DNA from: Methylonatrum sp040877625
Lineage (GTDB): Bacteria; Pseudomonadota; Gammaproteobacteria; Nitrococcales; Aquisalimonadaceae
Length of the DNA: 64,000 nucleotides
Assembly: GCA_040877625.1 (NCBI GenBank)
Contig: JBBDNK010000026.1
Span: 1 to 64,000, forward strand
Direction: 5' to 3'
Shown: piece by piece, positions 1 to 9,179 of the stretch
Layout of the letters: the number at the start of each line of letters is the position of its first letter
Numbering within the stretch: the stretch's first letter is position 1
Translations under genes and position numbers: made by a program
Notes under the pieces: model-generated
Told to the model about the DNA's origin: nothing
What the model saw: the letters and a program-made list of their open reading frames with translations, nothing else
The model's database searches: none

Positions 1-104
1 GCGACAGCACAGGGATGTGCTGTTGTCCGGCCAGGCCTTGCGGGCGATCAGGGCGTAACGTGGAGCGACAGACCGCCACACCAGCCGACCGGATCGAAGC
101 CCCC
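1..104 (-). repeat. Partial copy of nested palindromic intergenic repeat
   Basis: Bases 4-23 form a stem-loop with 8-bp arms and a GGGA loop (ACAGCACAGGGATGTGCTGT). Read on the minus strand, this stretch aligns by eye with the element at 30896-31005 over about 105 bases, with few gaps. The copy is cut by the left window edge. It lies just downstream of pdxA, where related genomes usually carry rsmA/ksgA, so it occupies an intergenic or post-operon position. No gene is visible in 1-156. Confidence 0.7.
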
Positions 105-156
105 TTTTCAAGGCCGCACCCTCTGGAGACGCCTACGTCCGGAGTAGTCTGACCGA

Positions 157-1155
157 TCAACCGATGCCAGCGCGTGTTGCCCGCACCATGCGTTCCGCAT
201 AGGCCATCGCCGCGCGCAGGCTGCCGTCCTCGGCGCGGCCGCTGCCGGCCAGATCGAGGGCGGTGCCGTGGTCCACCGAGGTGCGGATAATCGGCAGGCC
301 CAGAGTGATGTTCACCGCATGGCCGAAGCCGGCATGCTTGAGTACCGGCAGCCCCTGGTCGTGGTACATGGCGAGTACCGCATCCGCGCCGGCAAGCACG
401 CGGGGTGTAAACAGCGTGTCGGCGGGCAGGGGGCCGGCCAGATCGAGGCCTTCATCGCGGAGCATGTTCAGTACCGGGATGATGGTATCGATTTCCTCCC
501 GGCCCAGGTGCCCGCCCTCGCCGGCATGCGGGTTCAGCCCGCAGACCAGGATTCTCGGCCGCGCAATGCCAAGCTTCCGGCGCAGGTCATGGTCGAGAAT
601 GCGCAGGACCTGCGTTAGCCGGGCGGCGGTAACAGCATCGGCCACCTCGCGCAAGGGCAAATGCGTGGTGGCCAGGGCCACTCGCAGGTCGTCGGCGGCG
701 AGCAGCATCACCGGCAGGGGGGCGCCAGTCAGTTCCGCGAAAAACTCCGTGTGACCGCTGAAGGGAATGCCGGCGTCATTGATGACGCTCTTCTGCACCG
801 GCGCGGTGACCACGGCGTCGAAACGGCCGTCCAGGCAACCGCGGCCAGCCAGCTCGAGCATCCGCAGCACATGCCGGGCATTGGCCGTGTCGAGACGTCC
901 CGGAACGACGGGATGGTGGACCGGGCAGGGCAGCACCGTGAGCTCGCCGGCATTGCGCGTCACGGGCACTGTCGGATCGCTGACAAGCCGTAACGACTCA
1001 CCCAATTGATGCGCGCGTTCGGCCAGTACGTCGGGGTCGCCTATCGCCACCAGGTCGGTGTCGCGGCTCCGCCGCGCAAGCATGACCGCAAGGTCGGGCC
1101 CGATGCCGGCGGGCTCTCCAACCGTCAACGCCAGGCGTATGGCAGGGTTCGCCAC
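157..1155 (-). CDS. pdxA: 4-hydroxythreonine-4-phosphate dehydrogenase PdxA
   Basis: A 332-residue protein, the normal family length. It oxidises 4-phosphohydroxy-L-threonine with NAD in the DXP-dependent pyridoxal phosphate pathway in the cytoplasm. The N-terminus carries the family signature around TVGEPAGIGPDL. Further recognisable blocks are SGHTEFFAEL, the metal-binding histidine region near HAGEGGHLGREE, and AMYHDQGLPVLK near the C-terminus. The start overlaps the surA stop by one base, so it is the last gene of an lptD-surA-pdxA operon. This order is common in gammaproteobacteria. Identity is secure. Confidence 0.97.
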   Translation of the reverse strand: MANPAIRLALTVGEPAGIGPDLAVMLARRSRDTDLVAIGDPDVLAERAHQLGESLRLVSDPTVPVTRNAGELTVLPCPVHHPVVPGRLDTANARHVLRMLELAGRGCLDGRFDAVVTAPVQKSVINDAGIPFSGHTEFFAELTGAPLPVMLLAADDLRVALATTHLPLREVADAVTAARLTQVLRILDHDLRRKLGIARPRILVCGLNPHAGEGGHLGREEIDTIIPVLNMLRDEGLDLAGPLPADTLFTPRVLAGADAVLAMYHDQGLPVLKHAGFGHAVNITLGLPIIRTSVDHGTALDLAGSGRAEDGSLRAAMAYAERMVRATRAGIG

Positions 1156-2450
1156 TAGCTTTCCAGCCGATTCTCGATGTAGGCCTCATCACGGATGCGA
1201 CGCAACCAGTTCTCCAGCACCTCATCACCCTTACGCTCGCGGATTTCGTTCGCCGCCCGGGTACGGCGGTAGTCATCGGTGCCATCGTGTTGGCGTCTGT
1301 CCAGAACTTCGACCACATGCCAGCCGAACGGCGTCTCGAAAGGCTCGCTGATCTGGCCCGGTTCCAGGCTGTCCATTACGCGTTCAAAGGCCGGCACCAA
1401 CTGACCGGGGTTAACCCAGTTCAGGTCGCCGCCCGTGGATGCACTGCCGCGGTCGTCGGAATGTGAGCGCGCCAGGGTGGCGAAATCCTCGCCCTGTTCG
1501 ATGCGTTCCAGCAGGCTCTCCAGGCGGGTGCGCGCATCGTTATCGGTAACCACTTCGCTGGTGCGGATCAGAATGTGGCGTGCGCGGGTCTGATTGACGA
1601 TACGGTTTTCGGCGCTGCGACTGTCTACCAGCTTGACCACATGAAATCCGCTTGAACTGCGAATGACGTCGCTGATCTCGCCGGGCGTCATGGACAGTAC
1701 GTCCTCCGCGAATACCGTGGGGATCTGCCCGGCACTGCGCCAACCCAGATCGCCGCCATCCAGCGCCTGCTGGCCATCGGACACGCGAGCCGCAACCTCG
1801 GCGAAATCCGTTCCGGCGCGTATTTCGGCGAGCGATTCCTCCGCGCGCGATTGTGCCGCCGTGATGTCCTCGGCGGAGGCGGCATCGGGTGTGGAAATGA
1901 GGATATGGGCGACGCGGAATTCCATGTCCTCGGCGCCGGCCGGGCTGGCCAGAAACTCTTCGATCTCTTGCTGGCTGACATCCACCTGGCGTTCAACCTC
2001 GCGTTGATGCAGCCTGTTGATAATGATGTCATCGCGCAAGTCGTCCCGGAACCGGGCGAAGGCAATCCCCTGTTGTTGCAGCGCCTGCTGCAGTTGCGGC
2101 AGGTTCATGTTGTTCTGCTGCGCTACCCGGCGAACCGCGGCGTTAAGTGTGTTGTCATCGACGGTAATACCCATGCGTTCCGCCTGACTGAGTTGCAGGC
2201 GCTTCATGATCAGCCGGTCCATCACCTGGCGCTGGAGATCCTGCCCGCGGGGCAGGTTGCCGCCCTGGTACTGCTGCTGCACGGTACTGATTTCGGCGCG
2301 CAACTCGGATTCGAGGATGATGTCGTCATTGACCAGCGCCACGATCCGGTCGAGGGGCTGATTCGCCAGGGCGCCGCCGGTAGCCAGTAACAGACTCGCC
2401 AGCGCCGTCAGCAGGCTGTTGCGCATGGTACGTACGATGCGGTACTTCAT
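1155..2450 (-). CDS. surA: Periplasmic chaperone / peptidyl-prolyl isomerase SurA
   Basis: A 431-residue protein with an N-terminal signal peptide ending near GGALANQ. It escorts unfolded outer-membrane proteins through the periplasm to the BAM complex. A SurA N-domain (about residues 30-170) is followed by two parvulin (PpiC) domains at about 176-275 and 288-388. Both parvulin domains open with the typical R(V/A)xHILI motif, and a short C-terminal helix closes the protein. The gene begins 9 bases after lptD, its best-known client, and overlaps pdxA by one base. An internal ATG eight codons in is an alternative start. Confidence 0.97.
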   Translation of the reverse strand: MKYRIVRTMRNSLLTALASLLLATGGALANQPLDRIVALVNDDIILESELRAEISTVQQQYQGGNLPRGQDLQRQVMDRLIMKRLQLSQAERMGITVDDNTLNAAVRRVAQQNNMNLPQLQQALQQQGIAFARFRDDLRDDIIINRLHQREVERQVDVSQQEIEEFLASPAGAEDMEFRVAHILISTPDAASAEDITAAQSRAEESLAEIRAGTDFAEVAARVSDGQQALDGGDLGWRSAGQIPTVFAEDVLSMTPGEISDVIRSSSGFHVVKLVDSRSAENRIVNQTRARHILIRTSEVVTDNDARTRLESLLERIEQGEDFATLARSHSDDRGSASTGGDLNWVNPGQLVPAFERVMDSLEPGQISEPFETPFGWHVVEVLDRRQHDGTDDYRRTRAANEIRERKGDEVLENWLRRIRDEAYIENRLES

Positions 2451-2459
2451 ATATGACCC

Positions 2460-4748
2460 TTACCTTGTGCCCTGATAGCCGAATACGGTCTCTTCCAGAA
2501 AGCTGCCGATATCATCGCCGAAGTTTCCAAGACCGCGAAACTCAAACTGCAACATGATGGAGCGCTCCGCCTCTTCCAGACGATCTTCCCGATAGTAACG
2601 GTTGATCAGGCGTACCGCCCAGCAACAATCCCGGTATTCTAGACCGCCAAAGCTCTCAAGTGTTCGCTCTTCGTTCAATGCATAGCGCCAGCCGCCGAAT
2701 GCATGCCAGCGTTTCCCCAGCGGCCAGACGGCGGCGAAGTCTCCCTGTTCGATCTCGCGTTCGCCGTTGATACGCCGCAGACGGTAGCCCGCGGTAACGA
2801 TGCTCGCAACGTCAGGCTGCCAGCTCAGCCGCGCGCCGCCAAGGTTGGATTGCCTGGCGTCCGGGTCCCAGTGCAGTTCCGTGCTGGCCAGCAGGCCGGC
2901 AGGCAGGGTGGCGCGAAGCTCGCCGATAATGTCTGAGCGGTTGCGGCTTTCCGGCGCCTCGCCCGGACGTAGCGTCACCTCCCGATCGGCGAAGTAGTAA
3001 GTCTGGCCGATAGCCGCGCGGAAATATTCCGTGCCCGTGGCACGGTCCAGGAAGCGGCTGGTAATCCCCAGCGTCGCTTGATTGGCATCGCCGACACGAT
3101 CGGCCCCGAGGAAGCGGTTTTCGGAGAACAGCTGATACAGGCTGGGGTCGGCACGGCCGGTATCGAAAACCGGGATGTCGTCCTGGTTCCGTCGCGGTAT
3201 GTAGAGATAGAAAAGCCTGGGCTCCAGCGTTTGCCACAGCGGCCGGTCGAATGCGGTAAAGAAACGATCGAAATACAGTCCGGTGTCCAGGCTGGCGATT
3301 GGCGTTGTCCGCGTCAGGCTCTCGTCTTCTCCGGTCTGGGTGCCGGCTCGGTCCAGCGCGTAGTTGGTCAGGCGCATCGCCATGGACGGTTGAATGTAAC
3401 CGGCCTGACGCCGTATCGGCAGACTCAGCCGTGGTGTCATGTCCAGTCGCACGCCGGTGGTGCGAAGCCCGGGCTCCGGGTGGTCGAAGCGCACGGCTTC
3501 GGCATCCAGCCCCGGCTCGACCTGTAGGGGGCCGAGATCCGTTCCGGCCGGTGTGTAACGGAAGGTCGTCTGAGGTAGCCGTTGATAAGGACGATTGCCA
3601 GGGGTGATGTCCGGGTTCAGTGTCTGAAATGTCTGAGCTCGCAAGGTGCTGCTGATGTCCGGCGTGTTGTAGCGCACACGGGCCTGCGTGGCCAGGTGGG
3701 TCCGGCTGGACTGGGATAGCGTATTGCCGAAATCGCGAAAATAGTCATCGTCGCTCACCCGGTTGAGTGTCAGATCACCGCGGACGTTGCGACTGAACGT
3801 GGCGCGGTGATCCCAGGCCACGCTCCAGCGGTCCTCATCGGCCTCGCTGTCGTTTGGCAGCCAGGCGGTGCGCAGTTCGCCGGACTGGCTGGGAAGCAAG
3901 TAACGGAATTCACTCTCCAGCATGAAACCGCGCTGGCTGAGAAAGCGGGGAATGATGGTGGCGTCGTAGTTCGGCGCGATGTTCCAGTAATACGGGATCG
4001 ACATATCGGTGCCCGATCGCGTGGACTGTCCGAGCGTTGGCGGCAGCAGGCCGGATTTCCTCCGGTCGTCGATCGGAAAATTCACATAGGGCACATAGGC
4101 GACCGGAACACCCAGTATATTCATGCGCGCATGCCAGGCCTCGCCAATGCCGGATTCCTGGTCCAGGCGCATGCGGCTTACCCGGAGATTCCACAGCTCA
4201 TCGCCCGGTTCGCAGGTGGAATAGGTGGCGTCGGTCAGATACACCCGGCTTCCGTTCTCAAGCCGCACATGGCTTGCCGTACCCTGTGCAAGGAAGTCAG
4301 GCAGCAGATACTCGGCGGCCTCCAGCTCGCCGCGGTCACGGCCCAGTTCCATGTAGCCGCGGCTGCCTCCAAGCAGCAGCCCCGTCTGGCTGTAGCGTAT
4401 GCGGCCGCTGGCATCGACGCGCTCATTGGTCTGATCGTAATGCATTTCGTCGGCGCGCATTTGCTGGTCCGCACGCTCCAGTTCGACGGTGCCACGAAGC
4501 ACCCAGGTGCTGGAGCGGGCGTCGAATTCCATGAAGTCCGCATCGATGTTGGTCGGTGCGCCGGGGGCGCGGCGCAGGCCGGTATCCGGTGCCAGGGTCA
4601 ACTGCGACGGACCATCCACGCAGGCCGCCCAGCGATGCCGCTCACTGACGAGCAGCGGAGGCACTTCCGCGTCGGCGGTGGCGGTCTGCGGTAACAGCGT
4701 AAGGCCACAGCAAAGCCAGGTCCCTGTGACGAGTGTGGTGAATTTCAC
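2460..4748 (-). CDS. lptD: LPS-assembly outer-membrane protein LptD
   Basis: A 762-residue precursor with a signal peptide (cleavage near TATADA). LptD with LptE inserts lipopolysaccharide into the outer leaflet. The N-terminal half contains an OstA/LptA-like beta-jellyroll (around YDQTNERVDASGRIRY). The C-terminal two thirds have beta-barrel patterning with alternating aromatics. Cysteines lie in an N-terminal segment (RWAAC), in STCEPGDELW and as an adjacent pair (RDCCWAV) near the C-terminus. This matches the disulfide pattern needed for LptD maturation. First gene of lptD-surA-pdxA, divergent from amgK. Confidence 0.97.
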   Translation of the reverse strand: MKFTTLVTGTWLCCGLTLLPQTATADAEVPPLLVSERHRWAACVDGPSQLTLAPDTGLRRAPGAPTNIDADFMEFDARSSTWVLRGTVELERADQQMRADEMHYDQTNERVDASGRIRYSQTGLLLGGSRGYMELGRDRGELEAAEYLLPDFLAQGTASHVRLENGSRVYLTDATYSTCEPGDELWNLRVSRMRLDQESGIGEAWHARMNILGVPVAYVPYVNFPIDDRRKSGLLPPTLGQSTRSGTDMSIPYYWNIAPNYDATIIPRFLSQRGFMLESEFRYLLPSQSGELRTAWLPNDSEADEDRWSVAWDHRATFSRNVRGDLTLNRVSDDDYFRDFGNTLSQSSRTHLATQARVRYNTPDISSTLRAQTFQTLNPDITPGNRPYQRLPQTTFRYTPAGTDLGPLQVEPGLDAEAVRFDHPEPGLRTTGVRLDMTPRLSLPIRRQAGYIQPSMAMRLTNYALDRAGTQTGEDESLTRTTPIASLDTGLYFDRFFTAFDRPLWQTLEPRLFYLYIPRRNQDDIPVFDTGRADPSLYQLFSENRFLGADRVGDANQATLGITSRFLDRATGTEYFRAAIGQTYYFADREVTLRPGEAPESRNRSDIIGELRATLPAGLLASTELHWDPDARQSNLGGARLSWQPDVASIVTAGYRLRRINGEREIEQGDFAAVWPLGKRWHAFGGWRYALNEERTLESFGGLEYRDCCWAVRLINRYYREDRLEEAERSIMLQFEFRGLGNFGDDIGSFLEETVFGYQGTR

Positions 4749-4773
4749 GGCGATTCCTCAAGAATGGGGCTTA

Positions 4774-4824
4774 AGGAGACCCTGATTTATTCGCGCGCTC
4801 GTGTGAATAAATCAGAGTCTTCTC
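4774..4824. repeat. Small inverted repeat, copy 1 of RGGAG..TATTC family
   Basis: The left arm at 4774-4792 and the right arm at 4805-4824 are nearly perfect inverted copies around a 12-base centre. The innermost 11 bp (CTGATTTATTC) match exactly. The arm consensus RGGAGNCNCTGNYYTATTC recurs at 9963-9981 as a single arm and at 29869-29912 as both arms. It sits 25 bases upstream of the lptD start in the lptD/amgK divergent region (4749-4985). Nothing else is clear in that region apart from the amgK ribosome-binding site. Confidence 0.6.
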
Positions 4825-4985
4825 AAAATTGCACACTAGTGTGTCGCCCCACAAATAACTTACCTTTCCGAGTATCGGAGTGGGCTCGGGGCAAGACGCC
4901 TCAGTGCCTGACCTGACAGGCTGGCGTCGGCTGGCATACACTGCCGGCCATATGCGAACTGGTCGGTAATTCTCCTGAGGAGTGA

Positions 4986-6011
4986 ATGTTGAACGGATCC
5001 TTGCCCCCGGAGCTGCCGGAGAATGATGACAGACTACACGCCCTGCGGCAGTGGCTGGAAGCCGAGCTGGGTCTGTCGGTCCGGCATCTGCAACCGGCGT
5101 CATCGGACGCCAGCTTCCGGCGTTACTTCCGGGTGACGCACGCCGACGGTGTGCATGTCGCCATGGATGCACCGCCGGAGACCGAGGACTGCGGCCCTTT
5201 CATCCATGTAGCGAGGCTGCTTCGGGACGCCGGTATTCACGTGCCGCATATTGAGGCCGCCGCTCCGGACCGGGGCTTTCTGCTGCTCGAGGATCTGGGG
5301 CGTCACACCTATCTGGATGTGCTTGCCGAAAGCAACGCGGACGCCATGTTCGACCTCGCCGTGGACGCCCTGATTCGCTTTCAGGCGGCGAGCAGGGAAG
5401 GGGTCTTGCCGGCGTATGATGCGGCGTTGCTGCGGCGCGAACTCGAACTCTTCCCGGAGTGGTATCTGGGTCATCATCTGCGCGTGCGGCTGCGGGACGC
5501 CGAGCGGCAATGGCTGTCCGCGCAATTCGATCGCCTGGTGCACCGGGCGGTAGAGCAATCCCGGGTCTGGGTACATCGCGATTACATGCCCCGCAACCTG
5601 ATGGTGAGTAACCCCATGCCCGGCGTGCTGGACTTCCAGGACGCGGTATACGGCCCCGTCAGCTACGATATCACCTGCCTGTTTCGAGATGCCTTCCTGA
5701 GCTGGCCGCCCGAACGGGTGGAACACTGGCTTCGAGTCTATTGGGAGCGGGCCCGAGCCGCCGGCATACCGGTGCCGACGGATGTGGATTGCTTCCTGCG
5801 CGATTGTGTATGGATGGGCGTGCAGCGGCATCTGAAGGTCATGGGTATCTTCGCTCGCATCCGTTACCGGGACGGTAAGCCGCGCTACTTGCAGGACACA
5901 CCGCGCTTTCTCGGTTATCTGAACGAAGCGGCCGATTTTGATCCGCAACTCCGGGAACTGGTCGAACGTGTCCACGCCTGGCACGCCGCCGCTGGGGAGA
6001 CGACCACGTGA
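4986..6011 (+). CDS. amgK: N-acetylmuramate/N-acetylglucosamine 1-kinase AmgK
   Basis: A 341-residue protein of the aminoglycoside phosphotransferase (APH) fold. AmgK phosphorylates MurNAc or GlcNAc at the anomeric carbon in the MurU peptidoglycan-recycling route. The catalytic loop is visible as WVHRDYMPRNLM (about residues 196-207). The metal-binding motif LDFQDA follows, about 10 residues on, and the N-terminal lobe has SSDASFRRYFRV. A GAGGAG sequence precedes the ATG. The stop overlaps the murU start, supporting coupling with the next enzyme of the same pathway. Divergent from lptD, as in Pseudomonas-type genomes. Confidence 0.92.
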   Translation: MLNGSLPPELPENDDRLHALRQWLEAELGLSVRHLQPASSDASFRRYFRVTHADGVHVAMDAPPETEDCGPFIHVARLLRDAGIHVPHIEAAAPDRGFLLLEDLGRHTYLDVLAESNADAMFDLAVDALIRFQAASREGVLPAYDAALLRRELELFPEWYLGHHLRVRLRDAERQWLSAQFDRLVHRAVEQSRVWVHRDYMPRNLMVSNPMPGVLDFQDAVYGPVSYDITCLFRDAFLSWPPERVEHWLRVYWERARAAGIPVPTDVDCFLRDCVWMGVQRHLKVMGIFARIRYRDGKPRYLQDTPRFLGYLNEAADFDPQLRELVERVHAWHAAAGETTT

Positions 6012-6691
6012 GGGCGATGATTCTCGCTGCCGGCCGCGGTGAGCGCATGCGCCCGCTCACCGATCACACACCCAAACCGCTGTTGCCGGTGGGAGGGCAG
6101 CCGCTGATCGTCTGGCACTTGCAGCGGCTCGCCGCCGCCGGCTTCGAGGATGTGGTGATCAATCATGCCTGGCTGGGGGAGCAGATTCCGGCTGCCCTTG
6201 GTGACGGCAGCCGCTGGGGTCTGCGCATTCAATACTCCCCGGAAGGAGAAAGGGCGCTGGAAACCGGAGGCGGCATTCACCGGGCGCTGCCAATGCTTGG
6301 AGATGCTCCGTTTCTGGTCGTCAATGGCGATATCTGGACCGACCTGGAGCTATCCCGGTTACCCGAGCGGCCGGAGGGCCTGGCGCACCTGGTGCTCGTT
6401 CCCAATCCGCCGCATAACCCGGATGGCGATTTTTCCCTTATCGAGGGCCGCGTCGGAAATGCCCTGCCACGCCATACTTTCAGTGGTGTGGGCGTCTATC
6501 ATCCGGGCCTGTTTGCGAATTGCGGACCCGGCGCATTCCCGCTGGCGCCCCTGTTACGGGAAGCGGTATCCCACGGTGAAGTGACCGCCACGCTTCATCA
6601 GGGACGCTGGCTGGACATCGGAACGCCTGAGCGGTTGGCGGCCGTCGAGCAATTGCTGACTCACGGGGAGGTCAAAGGCACGCATGGGTAA
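6008..6691 (+). CDS. murU: N-acetylmuramate alpha-1-phosphate uridylyltransferase MurU
   Basis: A 227-residue sugar-nucleotide transferase. It converts MurNAc-1-phosphate and UTP to UDP-MurNAc, the step after AmgK, bypassing fosfomycin-sensitive MurA. The N-terminus shows the nucleotidyltransferase signature MILAAGRGERMRPLT followed by KPLLPVGG. The metal-binding VNGDIW lies near residue 106. The GTG start overlaps the amgK stop by four bases, and the 3' end overlaps the next gene, so translation of the three genes is probably coupled. Confidence 0.93.
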   Translation: MRAMILAAGRGERMRPLTDHTPKPLLPVGGQPLIVWHLQRLAAAGFEDVVINHAWLGEQIPAALGDGSRWGLRIQYSPEGERALETGGGIHRALPMLGDAPFLVVNGDIWTDLELSRLPERPEGLAHLVLVPNPPHNPDGDFSLIEGRVGNALPRHTFSGVGVYHPGLFANCGPGAFPLAPLLREAVSHGEVTATLHQGRWLDIGTPERLAAVEQLLTHGEVKGTHG

Positions 6692-8123
6692 CGCTATCGA
6701 CAGGAGTCGTTTCTCCCCGGATGACTTCCGGCGCTTTTCAGCCCGCCTGCGCAACGAAACGCTGCTGCTCCGGGACTGGCTGCGGAGCGGCCAACTGGCG
6801 GATGAGCCCGCCCGTGCCGGTTATGAAGTTGAAGCCTGGCTCATTGATCACAACTGGCGGCCCGCGCCGCGGAATGCCGCTTTCCTGAAGAAACTGGATG
6901 ACCCGCACGTGGTTCATGAGCTGGCCCAGTTCAATGTCGAACTCAACGGGACCCCCCACTGGTTGCGGGATCAACCCTTCACCGCCATGGCGGGCGATCT
7001 GGAGGCGCTCTGGAGCCACTGCAGGCAGGTTGCGGACGGCATGTCCTTGCAGCCATTGATGATCGGTATCCTGCCCTCGGCGCGGCAGGAGGATCTGGGC
7101 CTGGATCGGATGACCGGCGCGGATCGCTACCGGGCGCTCAACGAGCAGATCCTGCAACTGCGTAGTCGTCGGCCGTTGCGTATCGACATCGCCAACGGCG
7201 ACGAGGCCGTCCATCTCGAGCGTGCCGATGTCATGCTGGAAGCCGCCTCGACCTCGCTGCAACTGCACCTGCAACTGACCACCGCCAACGCCGCCCGTTG
7301 CTTCAATGCGGCTGTAATCATGTCCGCGGCCACCGTTGCCGTGGCCGCCAACTCGCCCTTGCTGTTCGGCCAGCTGCTGTGGGAGGAAACCCGTATCCCG
7401 CTGGTTGAGCAGGCAGTGGCGGTTGATCCCGTGGATGGTAATCAGGGTCCCGGTAGCCTGCGGCGCGCGACGTTCGGCAGCGGCTACGCCCGGGACGCCC
7501 TTTATCAGCTGTTCGTGGAAAATCGCCAGCACTATCCGGTGCTGTTGCCGGTGATCAAGGACGACCCGGTGGAACGGCTCGCGCATCTGTCCCTGCATAA
7601 CGGCACCATCTGGCGCTGGAACCGGCCGCTGATCGGCGCTGATGCCCAGGGTCGCTGTCATCTGCGCCTCGAGCACCGGGTCATGTCGGCCGGTCCCTCG
7701 ATCGTCGACATGACCGCCAACGCCGCCTTTTTCCATGGGCTGGTGCAGGCCTGCCTGCTGCGAGATCAGCCACTGGAGACGGAGATTCCCTTCGCCGTGG
7801 CGGAGCGCAATTTTTATCGCGCGGCTCGCGAAGGCCTGGCAGCCGAGATGGAATGGCTGGGGGGCAGCCGTGTGCCGTTGCGGGAGCTTATTCTGGAGAG
7901 TCTGATCCCCAAGGCCCGTCGTGGTCTCGAGCAACTTGACCTGCCGGCATCCGAGTACGGCCCCTGGCTTGAGATCATCGAAGCGCGGGTCCGCACCGGC
8001 CGCACCGGGGCCGCCTGGCAGCGCGCCTGGGTGCATAGACACGGGCGGGACATGCAGGGGCTGGTTGCCGCCTATTGGCAACGGCAGCGCGGGGGAGCTC
8101 CCGTGCATGAATGGGAGCTTTGA
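6684..8123 (+). CDS. GCS2-type glutamate-cysteine ligase-like carboxylate-amine ligase
   Basis: A 479-residue protein resembling the GCS2 branch of glutamate-cysteine ligase-like enzymes, which form an amide or peptide bond using ATP. The pattern GYEVEAWLID near residue 50 and the block ELNGTPHW correspond to the substrate and metal-binding strands of that fold. LHLQL..ANAARCFNAAVIMSAA matches the helical region. The true substrate cannot be read from sequence, and many family members are not glutathione enzymes. The gene overlaps murU at its start and the following hydrolase at its end, forming a tight four-gene unit. Confidence 0.72.
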   Translation: MGNAIDRSRFSPDDFRRFSARLRNETLLLRDWLRSGQLADEPARAGYEVEAWLIDHNWRPAPRNAAFLKKLDDPHVVHELAQFNVELNGTPHWLRDQPFTAMAGDLEALWSHCRQVADGMSLQPLMIGILPSARQEDLGLDRMTGADRYRALNEQILQLRSRRPLRIDIANGDEAVHLERADVMLEAASTSLQLHLQLTTANAARCFNAAVIMSAATVAVAANSPLLFGQLLWEETRIPLVEQAVAVDPVDGNQGPGSLRRATFGSGYARDALYQLFVENRQHYPVLLPVIKDDPVERLAHLSLHNGTIWRWNRPLIGADAQGRCHLRLEHRVMSAGPSIVDMTANAAFFHGLVQACLLRDQPLETEIPFAVAERNFYRAAREGLAAEMEWLGGSRVPLRELILESLIPKARRGLEQLDLPASEYGPWLEIIEARVRTGRTGAAWQRAWVHRHGRDMQGLVAAYWQRQRGGAPVHEWEL

Positions 8124-8125
8124 CC

Positions 8126-9178
8126 ATGCCCGATTCCGTCAGCATTGTGGGCACGGCTGCCGCGCCGGTATTACACCATTATGCCGCTCCGCCCGACGGG
8201 TTCCTGACCGTGCCCATCACCGGGTTGCGGGATCTGCTGGGCGGTCCCAGTCTGATCGAAATACCAGGCCGACGGGATCCGCCGCTGTTTCTGTCCGTGC
8301 TCCTGCACGGTAACGAGACCACCGGCTTTCTCGCTTTGCAGCAAGTGCTCCGGCACTATCGGAACACCGGTCTGCCTCGGGGAGTGACCGTGTTCGTGGG
8401 CAACGTCGATGCCGCGGTTCACGGCGTGCGGCGCCTCGACGGCCAGCCGGATTACAACCGTATCTGGCCGGGCGGCGACGATACCGATACCCACGAGGGG
8501 CGAATTGCCGCCGAGGTGCTTGAGCGCATGCAACGGCGCGGTGTGTTTGCCAGTGTCGATATCCACAACAATACCGGCGTTAATCCGTATTACGGCTGCA
8601 TCAATCGGCCCGACCGCGGGTATCTTGCGTTGGCCTCGCTGTTCAGTCGGGTCGTGGTGTACTTCACCCGCCCGCGAGGCGTGCAGTCACTCGCGTTTGC
8701 GGCGTTCTGCCCCGCGGTTACGGTGGAGTGTGGACGGCCAGGTCTGCAGGCCGGTGTGGACCACGCAGCGTCATTCCTGGACGCTGTTCTGCATCTGGCC
8801 GATATCCCGGAGCACCCTGCAACCGACAATATCGGCCTCTATCACACCGTGGCAACCGTGCGCATTCCCGAGCCGCAGCATTTCGGCTTCGGCGAGGTTG
8901 TGGACGGCATAGGCTTCTTTGAAGACCTGGATCAGCTCAACTTTCGCGAGCTGCCCACCGGAACCGCGTTGGGGCGCTATCAGGGGCGCACAGTGCCGCT
9001 CCTGGTGGAAGATGCGGAGGGGATGGACGTCTCGGCGCATTACTTTGCCGTTCGTGGCGGTGAACTGATCACCGCCCGCCGGCTGATGTTGAGCATGCTG
9101 ACCAGGGACGAGCGCGTCATCCGCCAGGATTGCCTGTGCTACGTCATGGAAGAAATGGAGTTTTGCCCCTGGGAATAG
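8126..9178 (+). CDS. M14-family / AstE-like zinc hydrolase
   Basis: A protein of about 350 residues of the succinylglutamate desuccinylase/aspartoacylase branch of the M14 zinc carboxypeptidase fold. The metal motif appears as LHGNETTG (His and Glu), and the third ligand is probably in FASVDIHNNTG. The ATG at 8126 is preferred because GGGAG lies eight bases upstream. An in-frame ATG at 8111 would overlap the preceding gene by 13 bases. It pairs with the GCS2-type ligase, suggesting that one enzyme builds and the other cleaves a related amide. It converges with the ydcF-like gene, one base away. Confidence 0.75.
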   Translation: MPDSVSIVGTAAAPVLHHYAAPPDGFLTVPITGLRDLLGGPSLIEIPGRRDPPLFLSVLLHGNETTGFLALQQVLRHYRNTGLPRGVTVFVGNVDAAVHGVRRLDGQPDYNRIWPGGDDTDTHEGRIAAEVLERMQRRGVFASVDIHNNTGVNPYYGCINRPDRGYLALASLFSRVVVYFTRPRGVQSLAFAAFCPAVTVECGRPGLQAGVDHAASFLDAVLHLADIPEHPATDNIGLYHTVATVRIPEPQHFGFGEVVDGIGFFEDLDQLNFRELPTGTALGRYQGRTVPLLVEDAEGMDVSAHYFAVRGGELITARRLMLSMLTRDERVIRQDCLCYVMEEMEFCPWE

Positions 9179-9179
9179 A

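Noticed and set aside
6738..8108. 456-codon minus-strand open frame
   Set aside because: Shadow of the GCS2-type ligase gene.
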